Positions 3,878 through 5,861 of a stretch of DNA of 5,861 nt are shown one piece after another. Below the pieces are notes generated by a model that made no database searches, was not told the DNA's origin, and saw only the letters and a program-made list of their open reading frames with translations. The position numbers and the translations under genes are program-made. The stretch is taken from contig JAJGAH010000176.1 in NCBI GenBank assembly GCA_020844525.1, positions 1-5,861 of the forward strand. The letters are read 5' to 3'. The stretch comes from Eubacterium sp. (GTDB lineage: Bacteria; Bacillota; Clostridia; Lachnospirales; Lachnospiraceae). The stretch's first letter is position 1, and each line of letters opens with the position of its first letter.

Positions 3878-5515
3878 ATGAGCTATACCGCTCTGTATCG
3901 GAAATTTCGCCCCACAACCTTTGCGGAGGTCAAGGGACAGGACCATATTGTAACAACGCTGAAAAATCAGCTGAAGGCGGGCAGGATCGGACATGCCTAT
4001 CTGTTCTGCGGCACCCGGGGCACAGGAAAGACGACAGTGGCCAAGATCCTTGCAAGGGCAGTGAATTGTGAATCACCGCTGGAGGATGGAAGCCCCTGCA
4101 ATACATGTGCGGTCTGCAGGGATATTCTGAAAGGCACGTCCAATAATGTGATTGAAATCGACGCGGCATCCAATAACGGTGTAGATAATATCCGTGAGAT
4201 CCGGGAGGAGGTGCAGTACCGGCCTACACAGGGGAAGTATAAGGTCTACATTATCGATGAGGTGCACATGCTTTCCACGGGTGCGTTTAATGCTCTGCTG
4301 AAGACGCTGGAGGAGCCGCCGGAATATGTCATCTTTATTCTGGCAACGACAGAGGTCAATAAAATTCCGGTCACTATTCTCTCCAGATGCCAGCGCTACA
4401 ATTTTCACAGGATCACAATTGATACCATTGCGGCGAGGCTGCAGGAGCTTCTGGACCGTGAGGGGGTCGAAGCGGAGGAGAAGGCGGTCCGCTATATCGC
4501 AAAGGCTGCAGATGGCTCTCTGCGTGATGCCCTGAGTCTTCTGGACCAGTGTATTGCCTTTTATCTGGGAGAAAAGCTGACATATGAAAAGGTATTGGAT
4601 GTGCTTGGTACGGTTGATACAGATGTGTTCAGCCGTCTCCTGCGGCGCGTCATCGACGGTGATGCATCCGGTGCCATCCATATTCTGAATGAAATGGTGC
4701 AGAGTGGCAAGGAGATCGGACAGCTTGTGACGGATTTCATATGGTATCTGCGAAACCTGATGCTGGTTCAGAATTCCGATGATCTGGAGGACGTGCTGGA
4801 TGTCTCTTCTGAGAATCTGAAGCAGCTGAAGGAAGAAAGCACAATGATTGACAGCAATGGTCTGATGCGTTACATTCGTATATTGTCAGACCTGAGTGGG
4901 CAGATCCGCTTTGCCACGCAGAAGCAGATTCTTGCAGAAACCGCGCTGATCCGCCTGTGCAGGCCGCAGATGGATACAGATATGAGTGGCGTGCTGGACC
5001 GGATCCGGCAGCTGGAGAAAAAACTGGAGGAGGGTACCTTTGTCCGTGCATCTTCCGTTGATGCCGTATCAGGGAAGCCCCGAGAGGACAGCCGGGAGAC
5101 AGGCCGTGTCAGAGAAGAAAGCGCCGTGCCGGTAAAGGCTGCTCCGGAAGATCTGAAGAACATCCGTGCACAGTGGAAGAAGATCACCGGAATGACGGAT
5201 GAACCGCTGCACGCGTATCTGGACCGTGCTGTTCCAAAGTATGACAGCGCGAGCGGCAGTAACATACTGTATCTTTCCATGGAGGATGAGATCAGCCGAG
5301 AGCAGGTGAATGATCCGTCACACAGGGAAGAGCTGAAGGCAGTGATACGGAAGCAGACCGGAAAGGATGTTGAGATTGAGGCAATTGCACCCGATGCCGG
5401 AGGTGAAAAGGTCCTGACTGACATTCCGGTGCATGATCTGTTAAAGGAAGAAATTCAGGGCGTTCCGATAGAAGAAGATGACGACGATGATACCGAAGAA
5501 CCGGATGATTTTTAA
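3878..5515 (+). CDS. dnaX: DNA polymerase III subunit tau (and possibly gamma)
   Basis: This 545-residue AAA+ motor of the clamp loader places the sliding clamp on primed DNA and tethers the polymerase at the fork. After MSYTALYRKFRPTTFAEVKGQ come Walker A GTRGTGKT (45-52) and the zinc-binding cysteines 64, 74, 77 and 80. Walker B is IIDEV (125-129), sensor 1 LATTE (155-159), the SRC arginine finger Arg170 (169-171), and sensor 2 GSLRDA with Arg216. The collar domain III runs to about residue 362. A charged, low-complexity linker follows (about 375-425). Next is a small C-terminal domain (about 425-505) of the kind found in Firmicutes tau, and a very acidic tail (EEDDDDDTEEPDDF). Length agrees with Firmicutes DnaX. 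A run of six A's (5018-5023) just after domain III is the only candidate I see for a shorter, gamma-like product. Its stop overlaps the ribosome binding site of ybaB, so the two are an operon. Confidence 0.97.
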   Translation: MSYTALYRKFRPTTFAEVKGQDHIVTTLKNQLKAGRIGHAYLFCGTRGTGKTTVAKILARAVNCESPLEDGSPCNTCAVCRDILKGTSNNVIEIDAASNNGVDNIREIREEVQYRPTQGKYKVYIIDEVHMLSTGAFNALLKTLEEPPEYVIFILATTEVNKIPVTILSRCQRYNFHRITIDTIAARLQELLDREGVEAEEKAVRYIAKAADGSLRDALSLLDQCIAFYLGEKLTYEKVLDVLGTVDTDVFSRLLRRVIDGDASGAIHILNEMVQSGKEIGQLVTDFIWYLRNLMLVQNSDDLEDVLDVSSENLKQLKEESTMIDSNGLMRYIRILSDLSGQIRFATQKQILAETALIRLCRPQMDTDMSGVLDRIRQLEKKLEEGTFVRASSVDAVSGKPREDSRETGRVREESAVPVKAAPEDLKNIRAQWKKITGMTDEPLHAYLDRAVPKYDSASGSNILYLSMEDEISREQVNDPSHREELKAVIRKQTGKDVEIEAIAPDAGGEKVLTDIPVHDLLKEEIQGVPIEEDDDDDTEEPDDF

Positions 5516-5529
5516 GGAGGCAGACAGTA

Positions 5530-5861
5530 ATGAGTAAAAGAGGTGGATTTCAGGGCGGAATGCCCGGCAACATGAATAATCTGATGAAGCAGGCACAGCG
5601 TATGCAGCGCAAGCTGGAAGAGCAGGCAAAGGAGATGGAGAGCCGGGAATTCACAGCTTCAGCTGGCGGCGGTGCCGTTTCGGTAACTGTGACCGGCAAG
5701 AAGGAGGTCACGAAGGTAAAGATCAGCCCGGAGGCAGCAGACCCGGATGATGTAGAGATGCTGGAGGACCTGATTGTTGCTGCCACAAATGAAGCACTGC
5801 GGCAGGTGGATGCTGCACAGGCGGAGCAGATGGGCAGCATTACCGGAGGCATGGGCGGTCT
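5530..5861 (+). CDS. ybaB: YbaB/EbfC family nucleoid-associated protein (3' end outside window)
   Basis: The first 110 residues of a small dimeric DNA-binding protein of the YbaB/EbfC family, which associates with the nucleoid; the family is usually about 100-120 residues, so only a few residues are probably missing. The start is a Gly/Met/Asn-rich tail (GGFQGGMPGNMNNLMKQAQ). The typical first helix (MKQAQRMQRKLEEQAKEME, about 19-37) comes next. It is followed by the strands FTASAGGGAVSVTVTGKKEVTKVKISPE (41-68) and the closing helix with DVEMLEDLIVAATNEALRQV (74-93). AAGGAGG at 5514-5520 overlaps the dnaX stop (5513-5515) and lies nine bases before the ATG, so translation is likely coupled to dnaX. 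The dnaX-ybaB pairing is conserved in many bacteria, usually followed by recR. The frame is open at the window edge. Confidence 0.96.
   Translation, partial: MSKRGGFQGGMPGNMNNLMKQAQRMQRKLEEQAKEMESREFTASAGGGAVSVTVTGKKEVTKVKISPEAADPDDVEMLEDLIVAATNEALRQVDAAQAEQMGSITGGMGG

Noticed and set aside
4073..5424. Two minus-strand open frames (about 202 and 184 residues) opposite dnaX
   Set aside because: They overlap the conserved AAA+ and collar coding regions of dnaX; their composition looks like antisense shadow.
1..5861. CRISPR array, tRNA or rRNA, insertion sequence, phage or defence genes
   Set aside because: No spaced direct repeats, cloverleaf-like sequence, transposase motifs or terminal inverted repeats were seen. 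All plus-strand genes are recognisable housekeeping families apart from the 85-residue protein.

Overview
The window looks like a Gram-positive, low-to-middle GC Firmicute of the class Clostridia, probably Lachnospiraceae. The grounds are strong AGGAGG-type ribosome binding sites, a large Bacillus/Clostridia-type SRP RNA with an Alu domain, a group III-like phosphofructokinase, and the dnaX-ybaB gene pair. The genus cannot be called from what is visible.

Positions 1-2176 carry a tightly spaced plus-strand run. It begins with the 3' part of proC (last step of proline synthesis). Then come a DJ-1/PfpI family protein, an 85-residue protein I do not recognise whose ribosome binding site overlaps the DJ-1 stop codon, and a HAD subfamily IA phosphatase-like protein. 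The close spacing suggests co-transcription.

Positions 2177-2591 hold no protein gene but are fully occupied. A complete large SRP RNA (about 266 nt) lies on the minus strand, convergent with the HAD gene. Its strong promoter (TTGACT-17-TATACT) stands back to back with the promoter of the next gene (TTGTGC-17-TATAAT). The 5' leader of that gene contains two mutually exclusive short hairpins next to its Shine-Dalgarno sequence.

Positions 2592-3671 encode 6-phosphofructokinase, with an active site that combines an ATP-type glycine and a lysine typical of PPi-type or group III enzymes. A roughly 206-nt intergenic stretch follows. It has a long inverted repeat and a GC-rich terminator-like hairpin.

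Positions 3878-5861 hold dnaX (clamp-loader tau subunit) and, with a ribosome binding site overlapping the dnaX stop, ybaB, which runs off the window end. This is the start of the recombination/replication block that in many Firmicutes continues with recR; recR itself is not in view.

Overall this is housekeeping chromosome. I see no mobile element, CRISPR array, tRNA or defence system, and no convincing new multi-gene system. The points most worth a second look are the SRP RNA and its unusual domain IV tip, the divergent promoter pair, the phosphofructokinase leader and active-site mix, and the unassigned 85-residue protein.
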